Assembly (NCBI RefSeq): GCF_001655005.1
Contig: NZ_LXET01000046.1
Coordinates: 269,590-333,589 of the forward strand
Length of the DNA stretch: 64,000 bases
Source: Hafnia paralvei ATCC 29927
GTDB taxonomy: Bacteria; Pseudomonadota; Gammaproteobacteria; Enterobacterales; Enterobacteriaceae
Direction of reading: 5' to 3'
This document shows positions 53,818 through 63,065 of this stretch, piece after piece. The notes under the pieces were generated by a model. It saw nothing but the letters and a program-made list of their open reading frames with translations. It was not told where the DNA came from and searched no databases. The position numbers and the translations under genes were made by a program. Each line of letters starts with the position of its first letter. The first letter of the stretch is position 1.

Positions 53818-54405
53818 ATGGAATTGTTAGATTACAGTAAGTTAATGATTTTTATATTATTTGTTATCCCAGGTTTTATTAGCCTGAAGATATACGAAAT
53901 TTTACAACCATCGATAAAGAGAGAATCCTCAAAATTAGTTATTGATGCAGTCGCTTATAGCTGTATAAATTATGCAGCGTGGGGCATTCCGCTGTATTAC
54001 ATGATCACTACCGAAACCTTATCGTTAAGCAGCCTATTTTTTTACATTTATCTTTTCTTATTGCTCATTATTTTTCCTATAATAAACCCCATCGCGCTAA
54101 ATAAATTAAGAAAATGTAGATTCATTTCAGATAAACTACCTCACCCCACTGGGCGTCCCTGGGATTATTTTTTCAGTTTAAAGCAATCTTGCTGGGTCAT
54201 AGTCACGATGAAAGATGGCTCTCAAGTTGCTGGAGCTTATAAAAACAATGCATTTGCTTCAAGTTGCCCTGAACCCGAACAAATATATCTAAGTGAGCAT
54301 TGGGTGCTAAATAGCGATGGTGGGTTTGAAAGACCCAGAAATGACACGCTAGGGATAATTATCCTCTCAAGTGAAATTAAAACACTAGAGTTTTTTAAGA
54401 TGTAA
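53818..54405 (+). CDS. DUF6338 family membrane protein
   Basis: 195 residues with hydrophobic segments at about 8-26, 44-64 and 68-92, then a soluble domain with a conserved GRPWDYFFS and WVIVTMKDGSQVAGAY, an SH3-like beta pattern. DUF6338 proteins are found in phages and islands. The role is unknown. Followed 22 bases later by a small polar protein that probably belongs with it. Confidence 0.75.
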   Translation: MELLDYSKLMIFILFVIPGFISLKIYEILQPSIKRESSKLVIDAVAYSCINYAAWGIPLYYMITTETLSLSSLFFYIYLFLLLIIFPIINPIALNKLRKCRFISDKLPHPTGRPWDYFFSLKQSCWVIVTMKDGSQVAGAYKNNAFASSCPEPEQIYLSEHWVLNSDGGFERPRNDTLGIIILSSEIKTLEFFKM

Positions 54406-54427
54406 TATCTAGAAGGAGATTAAAATA

Positions 54428-54586
54428 ATGACTGAAAAATTTAAAGATAATAGAGAAAGAAATGATGACCGCAACTATGGTTATCAGCCGCAACGCCGTG
54501 ACAACGATGATGAAAGGAATGTTAATGGGGGGTATCAGCCGCCATCATCAGACACGACTGAAAATCCTCCCCCAAAGAAACCTTAA
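54428..54586 (+). CDS. Small polar, GYQPP-type protein, partner of DUF6338
   Basis: 52 residues, rich in Asn, Asp, Arg, Gln and Pro and predicted disordered. It contains NYGYQPQRRD and GGYQPPSSD and ends PPPKKP. AGAAGGAGAT lies nine bases before the ATG, a strong ribosome site. Too short for many gene callers. It immediately follows the DUF6338 gene and is presumably co-translated. No function recognised. Confidence 0.72.
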   Translation: MTEKFKDNRERNDDRNYGYQPQRRDNDDERNVNGGYQPPSSDTTENPPPKKP

Positions 54587-54596
54587 ATTACCTAAT

Positions 54597-54624
54597 GCCT
54601 CCGAATTTAGAGGGGGCTTTTTCT
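54597..54624 (+). terminator. Terminator after the DUF6338/small-protein operon
   Basis: GCCTCC and GGGGGC pair (one G-U) around GAATTTAGA and are followed by a T-rich run, 10 bases after the stop. Confidence 0.7.
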
Positions 54625-54629
54625 ATTTT

Positions 54630-55064
54630 CTAGCCACAATTCGATATTATCATAGATGAATTAGCATTGAAAAATTCCTGATAATCATCATACAGTTCAT
54701 TCATAAGAACAAAACTTCTTGCCTCACTAAGCTTTGCTTTTGCTATGTTATATTATTTCTTACTTTCTTTATCTTTACATTCAGGATCCTGATTCAAACT
54801 GATACCCATCGAAGAAAACTCGGACATCAGAGCTTATAATTTATCTTCTGCGACCTGCCTCTGTATTATTAGTGAAGCATTCTGCGCATTAGTATTTAGC
54901 TCGACAGTTAATTTATCATAATTTTTTTAATCCATTTAATTCATTAAGTCTTTTTTCATAACTCTCTTTTCGTTTTTTTACGAAAATCCCTTGATTAAAA
55001 TCAGAATCACTGAAAGCAAAAATCCCGCCCAGGCTTCCCTACAGCAGATATTGCAAGCATTCAT
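54630..55064 (-). pseudogene. Decayed membrane-anchored coiled-coil gene
   Basis: On the minus strand, an ATG at 55064 opens MNACNICCREAWAGFLLSVI, a membrane helix, which stops after 27 codons. A frame change then gives KKRKESYEKRLNELNGLKK. A further shift in an A run gives YDKLTVELNTNAQ with two in-frame stops, ending LMNELYDDYQEFFNA and a TAG at 54630. The pieces join into one plausible helical protein broken by at least two frameshifts and two stops. The original product is not recognised. Confidence 0.5.
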
Positions 55065-55351
55065 GTATTTTAATAAATAGAATACAAATCACGCCAACGT
55101 GGTCATCGAAAAATAAAGCCTCTGTCCAAACAACTTCGTTATATTTTCAGCATTGTCTGGTGGCCCTTCATTTAAGCGATTCTACAAATCGCAGACTTGC
55201 CCCTCCCAGCGTTACTCAGAGTAAACTGTCCCGACTTTAATATATTGATGTTGTGACTTTTAATGGTGTCATCGTTAGTAGGAAGAGCATCATACCGAGA
55301 TAAGGCTCGTATTCTGAAAAAAGGGCAACGAGCCTGATATGCTAAGTTAAC
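55065..55351. other. Gene-free interval downstream of the Mrr-STAND gene
   Basis: No reading frame with support. A GGCTCGT/ACGAGCC stem with a 17-base loop at 55304-55334 could end the leftward transcript. Confidence 0.5.
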
Positions 55352-57637
55352 CTAGCGATCAAGAAGAGTTGTGAAAAGGTCTCGAAGAGCAAGGTCATTA
55401 AAAGTCTCCTGTTCATACTTATTCGATGACAGAAAGCTCGGAGAAGAGGCGCGATTGCTCTGGTCTTCAATTTCGCATATGCGCTCCTCGATAGCTGAGA
55501 TCGCACTATTCAACACAGCATCCGAAACACCGAAACGCGGAGCGAACTTTTTCAGGGCATCGATCCGATCCGACAGAGAAGACTCGCTATCATCCTCGCA
55601 AATGCGGCTGGTATTCTCCTCGAACTCTTCGAGCACAGCCATCTGCAATGCTCGAGTAATGCTGGCGGGCAGCCCATTAACCGCATCCACCGCATCAACA
55701 AGCGTGGAGAGAATATCACTTGAACTCCAGTGTATTGCATCTGTGAGTCCCTTTTCGAGGAGCTCTAATAATTCAGCTTCGTAAATAAACTGACGCCGAT
55801 AGCCCTTTCCACCTCGTCGGGAAAAGAATTTGATCAGTGTCTCTCCATCCGACCATGCACTGAAGCCCTGCTGTGGATTGCGAGCAATCGCTATAATGCT
55901 GTCGGCAAACCGTCGTTCGTTCGTGAGCTGCCAAAAATCCATTAGCATTTGGAGCCTCTTGGAGTTTGCTGCGTCGTTGTATTCGAGTGAGCGAAAATCA
56001 CCAGCTTTCGGACGCCAGTGCGGACGCGTTTCGATCATCTCCAGCATGCCAACGCAGGCTATGGCTATCTTAGTTTGAGCGGCCTCACTGAGCTCGAACT
56101 GATGTACAAAGTTCCACAGGTTTAACAGCCAATCAATTGAGGCTGCCGTGGAAACAAGGAGAATAAGGAGCTCCGCGTCTCGAAGGTAGATTGAGAGGTA
56201 GTCTTTGAGCGAAGGATTGATAAAAGAGACTAATGGACCGCTAATATTGACAATTTTAACGAAGCTACCTTCCAGAATGTGAAGGGTTTCTTCGAAATCC
56301 TTTGGCCCGTGAGCCAGACCGTATGCCTTGCATAACGCTGTATGCAGAGTATCGAAAGATGAACGAAGAGTGGCGAGAGAAACTCCGTATTCGGTGAGGA
56401 AAAACATTGCTATCAAGAGATGCCTACACCGATGATCAATATGCGTACGGAAGGCCGTGTCCCAAATTTGGCTAGGATTATTCAAGGCCTCGATAAAGGC
56501 TGTGGGATAGTTGGCTATTTCGATATTATTGATGTGTAGTGTATCGGTCATGGCCTCGATGATGCGTGGATTATAGTTCTTATGATCAACAATTTCTGCG
56601 AGCGTATTGCTATCCAAAAGTGCCTGGATGTGCAATAGCGGTGTCTTTGACACTAGCAGATGATTATAGAGGATCCGCGCTTTGATCCGTCGGGTATAGA
56701 TGCCAACATCGAGTACGTACTTCGTCACATCGAGACGCTGATCGCTAAGATATTCGGAGACTCTCCGGGCTTCCTCAAATATGTAACCCCTTGTTGTCAG
56801 GATAAAACGAGCATTCGGCGAGCGGCGCACTCGATTCATGAACCGCATCAAATCAGAATCCTTATGCGCCAAAGCTAGCCTGTCAAGGGCGACCTTTCCC
56901 AAGAAGTCATCGAAGAGAAAGACCTGCTTTTTATTATCGCTAATGGCAGCAAAGCCGTCCTCCAGACTGCGGATGGGGACTAGCTCCCATTGCTCGTTCA
57001 GGTAGGTGTAACAAAGCATTTCGGCCAGTGTCGTTTTACCTACGCCAGGTGGCCCAGAGATGATAAGAAGCCCGTACTTCTCTAGCGTTACGAATGACTC
57101 GCCGAAGCTGGGGTTTGATGCGAAAACTCGGACTTTCTTTTCGATCTCTTCCTGTGTGAATGCCGCAAAAGTATGGGCTGCCGCGCGTATGATCCGCTCC
57201 AAAACTCCCGCGCCCGAGAGCCACAATTTAATGTGTGATTTGAGAATCTCTGGGTACTTACGGAGAAGACCGTTGATGTCCTCTGGACCCAAAATGTCCG
57301 CCTCGGACTTCAGGCTCGGACCGATAATCGGGGCGAGCTTGCCCTTGCTGGCCGGAGTAAGCTTACAAGAGGTCGCTAGAATATAGCGTGTGGGAGCCAG
57401 CATATTGATCGATTTACGCTCATGCCTCATGGTGGCGATCAGTTTACTGACCTGCGAACCTTCATAATGCTTTGCCTGTAGGATAACGTTCCCGCTGGTA
57501 TGCGAATGCCGACCGTCAACGCCACCATCAGGTCCCGCGCAGAATGCCTCGAAGCGAAACCCCTCTTCTTTTCCGATGAGGTCAAGAACGAGATCTTCAA
57601 AGTCCGCCGATGAGAGATTTCTGAAGTTAAAACTCAT
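55352..57637 (-). CDS. Mrr-type nuclease fused to a STAND NTPase
   Basis: 761 residues. The N-terminus is a PD-(D/E)xK fold of the Mrr type: E14, D41 in GGVDGR, and Q54-A55-K56 (the QxK variant). Residues 190-300 are a STAND-like NTPase: Walker A SGPPGVGKTT at 194-203, Walker B VFLFDDF at 239-245, and TTRGY at 281-285. The remaining 450 residues are helical and may sense the trigger. STAND proteins with nuclease ends are common anti-phage sensors that cut DNA when activated. The start codon lies within the last 11 bases of a 63-codon frame, so translation may be coupled. Confidence 0.85.
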   Translation of the reverse strand: MSFNFRNLSSADFEDLVLDLIGKEEGFRFEAFCAGPDGGVDGRHSHTSGNVILQAKHYEGSQVSKLIATMRHERKSINMLAPTRYILATSCKLTPASKGKLAPIIGPSLKSEADILGPEDINGLLRKYPEILKSHIKLWLSGAGVLERIIRAAAHTFAAFTQEEIEKKVRVFASNPSFGESFVTLEKYGLLIISGPPGVGKTTLAEMLCYTYLNEQWELVPIRSLEDGFAAISDNKKQVFLFDDFLGKVALDRLALAHKDSDLMRFMNRVRRSPNARFILTTRGYIFEEARRVSEYLSDQRLDVTKYVLDVGIYTRRIKARILYNHLLVSKTPLLHIQALLDSNTLAEIVDHKNYNPRIIEAMTDTLHINNIEIANYPTAFIEALNNPSQIWDTAFRTHIDHRCRHLLIAMFFLTEYGVSLATLRSSFDTLHTALCKAYGLAHGPKDFEETLHILEGSFVKIVNISGPLVSFINPSLKDYLSIYLRDAELLILLVSTAASIDWLLNLWNFVHQFELSEAAQTKIAIACVGMLEMIETRPHWRPKAGDFRSLEYNDAANSKRLQMLMDFWQLTNERRFADSIIAIARNPQQGFSAWSDGETLIKFFSRRGGKGYRRQFIYEAELLELLEKGLTDAIHWSSSDILSTLVDAVDAVNGLPASITRALQMAVLEEFEENTSRICEDDSESSLSDRIDALKKFAPRFGVSDAVLNSAISAIEERICEIEDQSNRASSPSFLSSNKYEQETFNDLALRDLFTTLLDR

Positions 57638-57818
57638 ACGGTGACACCGTTTGCAATATTGGTGTATCTGCTAGCACTGATAAAAATACACTCTCCTGAT
57701 GAAATGCTGACGGCCATTCTTTCGATTGCCAAAAAAACAACATTGGCAATGCAAGTCTTGAACTAATGTCGGCAGTACCAGACCCCAATAAGGGGTCTAT
57801 GAGCTCTGTTTTTTCCAT
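57627..57818 (-). CDS. Possible 63-residue protein coupled to the Mrr-STAND gene
   Basis: Begins MEKTELIDPLLGSGTADISS. AAGGAGG lies ten bases before the ATG. The stop overlaps the next start as ATGAGTTTTAA. Composition is mixed with one hydrophobic patch (LALPMLFFW). Against it: the Shine-Dalgarno bases also form codons (K-E-V) of another short frame at 57797-57868, encoding MEEGLKLFNLCKEVYNRWKK and more, so one of the two may be chance. Function not recognised. Confidence 0.4.
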   Translation of the reverse strand: MEKTELIDPLLGSGTADISSRLALPMLFFWQSKEWPSAFHQESVFLSVLADTPILQTVSPYEF

Positions 57819-58083
57819 CGGTTATAAACCTCCTTGCACAGGTTGAAGAGCTTCAGGCCTTCTTCCATGATGTTAATAATAGAGTCTTGCACGGGACGAG
57901 CATAAATATTCCAGCTTTATGCGATAATTTTTCGTCCTGATACTGCCTTGCATTTACTAGCTTTGTGTCATCCAGTAACGGAAAATTAGCTATGTAAACA
58001 GCGGGATGAAATAGCAGGCAGCTTTGTACGAAAACCGCCCAACCTTACTTAAGCATGTACCATTAAAGGTGCTTCCTCACTCA

Positions 58084-61000
58084 TCAGACGGTACGGATTT
58101 TAAGGTCAGCAATCAGGAATACTACAGCAACCTCCCGGTGGTCGATGCTGTAGGTCGCTAAATATCCACTTGTCTCAAAATCAGGGGGAGTCAATTCCTC
58201 GCAACTACGGTATGAGAGCGTTGGTAAAATATCATGCTGGAGCATGCTCCTGACATATTCAAGGAGGGGTTTTACATCCTTTGCGTACGAGTAAATAACG
58301 TGGAAATAGATGTCGCAAGTCCCGTATGCCAACAGCTTGTCAAAATGGCTTTTGATGTTTGTCCGATCTAGCCCTTTACAAACGAGCGCCTCATAGACAG
58401 ATATTTCCTGCCCAGACACACGGATGACTGCATCTCTTTCGCCGGGGGTTCCGTTTACCGTTGTTCCACCGAGAGATTGGTCAGCAACATCCCACTTAGC
58501 TAATGCGAGAGATGCGCTCAAAATCTCGCGTACTGCACTATTAAGATCATTTTCAATCCTTGCTTCATCCGCTGGATTTTTCCTATCGCGCAGCATTCCT
58601 GCCATACGCTGAAGTGAAGCAACCGCTCTGGATACTTCTCGTATAAGATACCCACGGAAACCCATCCCTGGTGGGCCAAGAATGTCTCCGACCAAGGACA
58701 TAGGGAGCTGAGCAAGCTGCTGTAGTGCGGCACGGATGGATGAAACAGAGTCAACAGCAACCGATGCAGAAGCGCCCCTGGAAGCAATGTTACCTGCTTG
58801 TAGGTCCTCCTTAAGAACAACAAGACGTCTGTCGTTTTCAAATTCTTTAATGGCTGAATCAAGAATTGCTATCGCCTCCTCCTGATACCCCATCTCGTAT
58901 TTTGCAAGTACGACAACCATTTCTAACTCGGAGCTTCGCACTTCACTGCGACGTTTAACTACGCTTTCCAGGGCCGCCGCCGGTCTTTGTAAGGCGAATA
59001 AGAGATGTGCACGATTAGCAAGCAATGTATTACTTGCAAGCTCTTTATTTGAAGTAATAACGCTGTTAATTTCTCCAAGCAGGCGCTCTCCGGCTACCTT
59101 ATCCGCCCCGCTCAGCGAATGAAGAGTGGGTCCAATAATCTGTTGAATAGCCACAGCAAAATAGTTATCCCTGTATGTTGTGCTTGCCCCTGGTTTTGAG
59201 GAAAGTCGCTGCAACTCAGCCCGGGAGCTAACAAGATCGCCACCAGGCCGAAAAAGCTGGGACGTAGCTTTGTAAAAGTCCAGTTGATCATTGGCTTGCC
59301 GCGTTGTCGCCGGATCAAGCGTCGTGGGAACTGTAGCACTATCCAGCGCATCCCATTTCTCCTCTTTCAAAAAAAGTTGTAATTCCAAAGCAAAGAGGGC
59401 AAGCCAGTACTGTTGTGGCGCGCTGCTTAAGTTCTCCCTAACATCCTCCAGATGTTCCCGGGCGAGCTGATATTCTCCGGCAATCACCAAGGTTTCTATA
59501 CGGTGGTGTAGCTCGGGCCACGACCAGAACACAGATGCTTCATCTGGCTTGAGTTGCTGTAATCTTGCTCTAATACCCAGCCTTGCAGTTGCGGGCAGGA
59601 ACTGACATAGCTCGGCGAGAAGAACGGGATCGTCGGATAGCGCGAATGCCTGCAATAACTCATCCTGACTGTTTTTGTCTAGTTTACGCCACGCAGAGGC
59701 AAGATCCTGCGCTGGGGATCCAGTTTCCCGACCCAGATAGGTTGTGGGGCTATATCTGTCCGTCAGGGCACCGATTCTCCCTTTTTGATCATGCTCGATA
59801 ACACCGCGAGAAATCAGTGTTTTGAGAACGTCGCTGAGGACCGAAGGTATCTTTTCGTAAGGCCATCCCGATACGGCACGTGCGAGCAGACGCACGTGGG
59901 TCCTCATGGTTCGGGCAACAGAGGCGCGGACCGAAAGTGCCTCATCGCTTGGAGCAGCAAGAATGAGTGCCATAGCATCAAATGGAATCAGAAATGCATT
60001 ACGATAAGACTCAGCTTGTGCACACGCAGACGCAACAAGATGCCCGGCCATATCTGCCGATAACTCTGTAGCATCTGTCCAGTCCAGATGCTGCTTGCGT
60101 GCAAACTCTGAGTAGAGTGCAATAACAGGTGCCATTGCATCCTCAGTGGCTAGTGGAAGACTATTCATCCCATCAAGTACACCGGAAAAACACGCCCGAG
60201 GTATATTATCCTCATAGGCGACCTGATCCGCCAAGTAGCGTAATAACTCAGACTGAACGTGTTCATCATGTCTGGAAAATATCCCCAGAAGCAGACGACC
60301 GACGTGCCGTCTGGGATCAGCAATTACCCGCCCCATACCCGTATTACCGGTATAACACCAGGTAATCAATGACGCGCACTCCTCAAGGCTTATCGAATTC
60401 GCATTTAAATGATAAGCAATGACTGACAGAGAATCCTGCACCGCAAACGTTTTGGTCTGAGCTTCACGTCCTCTGTTAAGTACATTGTTGCTGCCCGTCC
60501 TTGACTGCCACTCGACAGTCCATCTGGCAGCCAGGCAGGCCGTAGGTGGGTATAAAAGCATATCCACCAGCAGCCCGGGATCGGCATTGACACGGAAATG
60601 GAGTTGCAACATCGCCATTGGATGATTCACCGCGAAAGACAGAATTGCTTCAGCTGCAGCCAGGATGTCAGTCCCGATATCGGTCTTTTCAAGTTCAGAA
60701 CACAAAAGACTAAACGCGAAGTTGACCGTAGTGGGACCGTGCCGTTGCGCCATGAGTCGCTCCATCATTACGGACTCACCTTCACGACTTGCAAGCCAGT
60801 CAGCCCTCGCCACACTGGTAATGGGTGGCATCTGTGGCACTCGGCCTGCGAAGCGCAACTTTTCTGCTGGGATCACATACGTCTTTTGCAGTACGTCTAC
60901 ATAACGAGCAAGATCACATTCCCACTTGCCCCACAGCGTCTGACGAGACAAAGCACGGTGCGCCGCTTCATGACAAAAGCGCTGCTGTGAGGGTGACCAC

Positions 61001-61725
61001 TGGCTGTCCCACGTCCCATAACCTTCAATGGCATGACACCATGCAGTCCACTCGAGGAAAGCGAAGTCCACAGCGTCGTCATTAGTCTCTTTTAATGATG
61101 ATAATGTATCGCCCCTGATTTCTTCCGACACAGATTCCGGCAGTAAAGCCATTACATTTTCTGGTTGAACAGCGCCGGTAGGGCAAAGCCGTTCCCATAA
61201 CCGGCCAAGAAACCATTCAGGGCTTTCAACCGGAATATGCTGTTCGAGACAAAACTCAGCATGAATTTTTTCTGCGAGCGCAAGAACCTCCACAGGCTGA
61301 TTCTCAGTTTTTGCAATAAGCCGGGGCTTGCTGAGATTCTCAAGAAAAATTTTTGTACTCGGACTTGGGTAGCTGATGAGAGAAAGCGTTCCCATTGGGG
61401 CTCCCTGCATGATCCAGCGACCACCATCAAAGAAAACCCAACCCTGACTGACGAGTTCGTCGAAAACCGGACCGCTATCAGCCTTCCGTTCTTCCGATTC
61501 ATCCCAGCTTTTTGCCAAGTTTTTCGCTTCGCCGGGATACTCAAGACGAAAATGTTCGCACAGGCTGAGCAACTCCACCCCATTCATTTTTTCTCCCGGC
61601 CTAGGAACCGCGCGGGAGTAGCAGGGGCTGGGCAGCCAGCGCATGAACATCTGCTTAAGCTCCTGGCGTACAGCTAACGGCGTAAACATACCATTCATCG
61701 GGAGTACTTCTTCAAATCCTTCCAC
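58084..61725 (-). CDS. 1213-residue protein of unknown family, possible defence protein
   Basis: I do not recognise the family. The start is GTG at 61725 with AAGGA about seven bases before it. Residues 1-170 look like a winged-helix or small folded region (FDELVSQGWVFFDGGRWIM). Residues 200-900 are almost all helical, with TPR/ARM-like spacing. Residues 1095-1213 form a separate alpha/beta domain with D1098 (GERDAVI) and VCKGLDRTNIKSHFDKLLAY near K1117, a pattern like PD-(D/E)xK nucleases but with the acidic residue before Cys-Lys missing. Same strand as the Mrr-STAND gene, 265 bases upstream of the small ORF. Low similarity to housekeeping proteins and location in the cargo slot suggest defence. 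Confidence 0.75.
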   Translation of the reverse strand: MEGFEEVLPMNGMFTPLAVRQELKQMFMRWLPSPCYSRAVPRPGEKMNGVELLSLCEHFRLEYPGEAKNLAKSWDESEERKADSGPVFDELVSQGWVFFDGGRWIMQGAPMGTLSLISYPSPSTKIFLENLSKPRLIAKTENQPVEVLALAEKIHAEFCLEQHIPVESPEWFLGRLWERLCPTGAVQPENVMALLPESVSEEIRGDTLSSLKETNDDAVDFAFLEWTAWCHAIEGYGTWDSQWSPSQQRFCHEAAHRALSRQTLWGKWECDLARYVDVLQKTYVIPAEKLRFAGRVPQMPPITSVARADWLASREGESVMMERLMAQRHGPTTVNFAFSLLCSELEKTDIGTDILAAAEAILSFAVNHPMAMLQLHFRVNADPGLLVDMLLYPPTACLAARWTVEWQSRTGSNNVLNRGREAQTKTFAVQDSLSVIAYHLNANSISLEECASLITWCYTGNTGMGRVIADPRRHVGRLLLGIFSRHDEHVQSELLRYLADQVAYEDNIPRACFSGVLDGMNSLPLATEDAMAPVIALYSEFARKQHLDWTDATELSADMAGHLVASACAQAESYRNAFLIPFDAMALILAAPSDEALSVRASVARTMRTHVRLLARAVSGWPYEKIPSVLSDVLKTLISRGVIEHDQKGRIGALTDRYSPTTYLGRETGSPAQDLASAWRKLDKNSQDELLQAFALSDDPVLLAELCQFLPATARLGIRARLQQLKPDEASVFWSWPELHHRIETLVIAGEYQLAREHLEDVRENLSSAPQQYWLALFALELQLFLKEEKWDALDSATVPTTLDPATTRQANDQLDFYKATSQLFRPGGDLVSSRAELQRLSSKPGASTTYRDNYFAVAIQQIIGPTLHSLSGADKVAGERLLGEINSVITSNKELASNTLLANRAHLLFALQRPAAALESVVKRRSEVRSSELEMVVVLAKYEMGYQEEAIAILDSAIKEFENDRRLVVLKEDLQAGNIASRGASASVAVDSVSSIRAALQQLAQLPMSLVGDILGPPGMGFRGYLIREVSRAVASLQRMAGMLRDRKNPADEARIENDLNSAVREILSASLALAKWDVADQSLGGTTVNGTPGERDAVIRVSGQEISVYEALVCKGLDRTNIKSHFDKLLAYGTCDIYFHVIYSYAKDVKPLLEYVRSMLQHDILPTLSYRSCEELTPPDFETSGYLATYSIDHREVAVVFLIADLKIRTV

Positions 61726-62108
61726 AATATTTTTCCTTGAAAACCAGGCTCATATTCTCATGCAACAAGTTACTCGAATGCAGTCAACTCACTTTGAACA
61801 CAATCAATTCAACATTAGAAAGGCAATTAGAATAAGGATCTAAAGCCCTTAGATTAACTTTCTACACTAAAAATTATAACGGCTTAGAACCAAAGCACTT
61901 TACTGTGGCGTTGGTCCTTTAGAATGGCCCCATGTCCGAAGACCATACTTCTCTGTAGAGATTATTAACATGTCTCTGCCGCTGCTTTGTTCAAAGAAGA
62001 CACCAATCTTTTAAAAATTTTTACATATATATCATTTCACTGAATACACACCTTAACGAGAGAACCATTTTGCTCTCTCGTTTAGCTTTATTTTTCAGAG
62101 GAATAGTG
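61726..62108. promoter_or_regulatory. Divergent intergenic region before yfjP with a hairpin
   Basis: 383 bases between the divergent unknown gene and yfjP, where both promoters should lie. AACGAGAGA and TCTCTCGTT (62055-62082) form a 9-bp stem around ACCATTTTGC, followed by TTTAGCTTTATTTTT, 26 bases before the yfjP start. It could be a terminator of a leader transcript or an attenuator. Confidence 0.5.
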
Positions 62109-62972
62109 ATGAATAATTCTGAAGGTCTGCAGCCTCTGCAGAACTCTTTATCGGGCCTTCCACAATGGATGTCTGAGCGCATTCTGCAGCAGATAAACCA
62201 GCTTACTCACTATGAGCCGGTGATTGGCATCATGGGTAAAACTGGTTCGGGCAAGAGCAGCTTATGTAATGCCCTGTTTTCCGGTGAGATTTCACCCGTC
62301 AGCGATGTGACTGCCTGCACACGTGACCCCTTACGCTTTCGCCTGCAGGTGGGAAAGCGCTTTATGACACTGGTGGATTTACCCGGCGTAGGGGAGTCTG
62401 AGCGCCGGGATACAGAGTACGCCGCACTTTACCGCGAACAACTCCCCCGGCTCGATCTGGTGTTATGGCTCATTAAGGCCGATGATCGGGCGCTGGCAGT
62501 GGATGAGCTTTATTACCGGCAGGTGATTGGTGAAGCATACCGGCACAAGGTGCTGTTTGTTATCAGCCAGTCCGACAAGGTCGAGCCAATCAGCGGCGGT
62601 GATAAGTTGTCCACGGAACAGAAACAAAACATCAGCCGTAAAATCTGCCAGTTGCATGAACTCTTTCAGCCGGTAAATCCGGTCTGTGCGGTATCGGTTC
62701 GTTTGCAATGGGGGCTTAGGATGACGGCTGAACGCATGATTCGTTGTCTGCCACGCGAGGCCAGCAGTCCGGTGGTATCTCAGCTCAGTGCGCTGCTTCG
62801 TACCGATGCCGTTAATAAAAAAGCACGTGACGATTTTGGTGAAACGGTCGGCTCGGTACTGGACACAGTAAGCTCCATGCCCCTGATACCGGCCCCGGTT
62901 CGGACAGTTATCCAATCTGTACGCGACATCGTAATATCAGTCGCCCGTGCAGTCTGGAATTTCTTCTTCTGA
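62109..62972 (+). CDS. yfjP: YfjP/YeeP-type GTPase
   Basis: 287 residues from the ATG at 62109 (AGAGGAA upstream), the same length as K-12 YfjP. G1 motif GKTGSGKSS near 49-57, G3 DLPGVGES near 92-99, G4-like SQSDKVEP near 154. The C-terminus is hydrophobic (RDIVISVARAVWNFFF), suggesting membrane contact. It is an Era/HflX-like GTPase found in CP4-type islands. Its role is not established. It marks the return to the conserved CP4-57 backbone after the cargo. Confidence 0.88.
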   Translation: MNNSEGLQPLQNSLSGLPQWMSERILQQINQLTHYEPVIGIMGKTGSGKSSLCNALFSGEISPVSDVTACTRDPLRFRLQVGKRFMTLVDLPGVGESERRDTEYAALYREQLPRLDLVLWLIKADDRALAVDELYYRQVIGEAYRHKVLFVISQSDKVEPISGGDKLSTEQKQNISRKICQLHELFQPVNPVCAVSVRLQWGLRMTAERMIRCLPREASSPVVSQLSALLRTDAVNKKARDDFGETVGSVLDTVSSMPLIPAPVRTVIQSVRDIVISVARAVWNFFF

Positions 62973-63065
62973 AAATTAACCCTTCTAACCCGTAGTTTCC
63001 TGAGCCCTGCCGCGACCTTGCGGCGGGGCTTTTTGTATTTATTTTCCATCATGAGGAGTCTGTTA

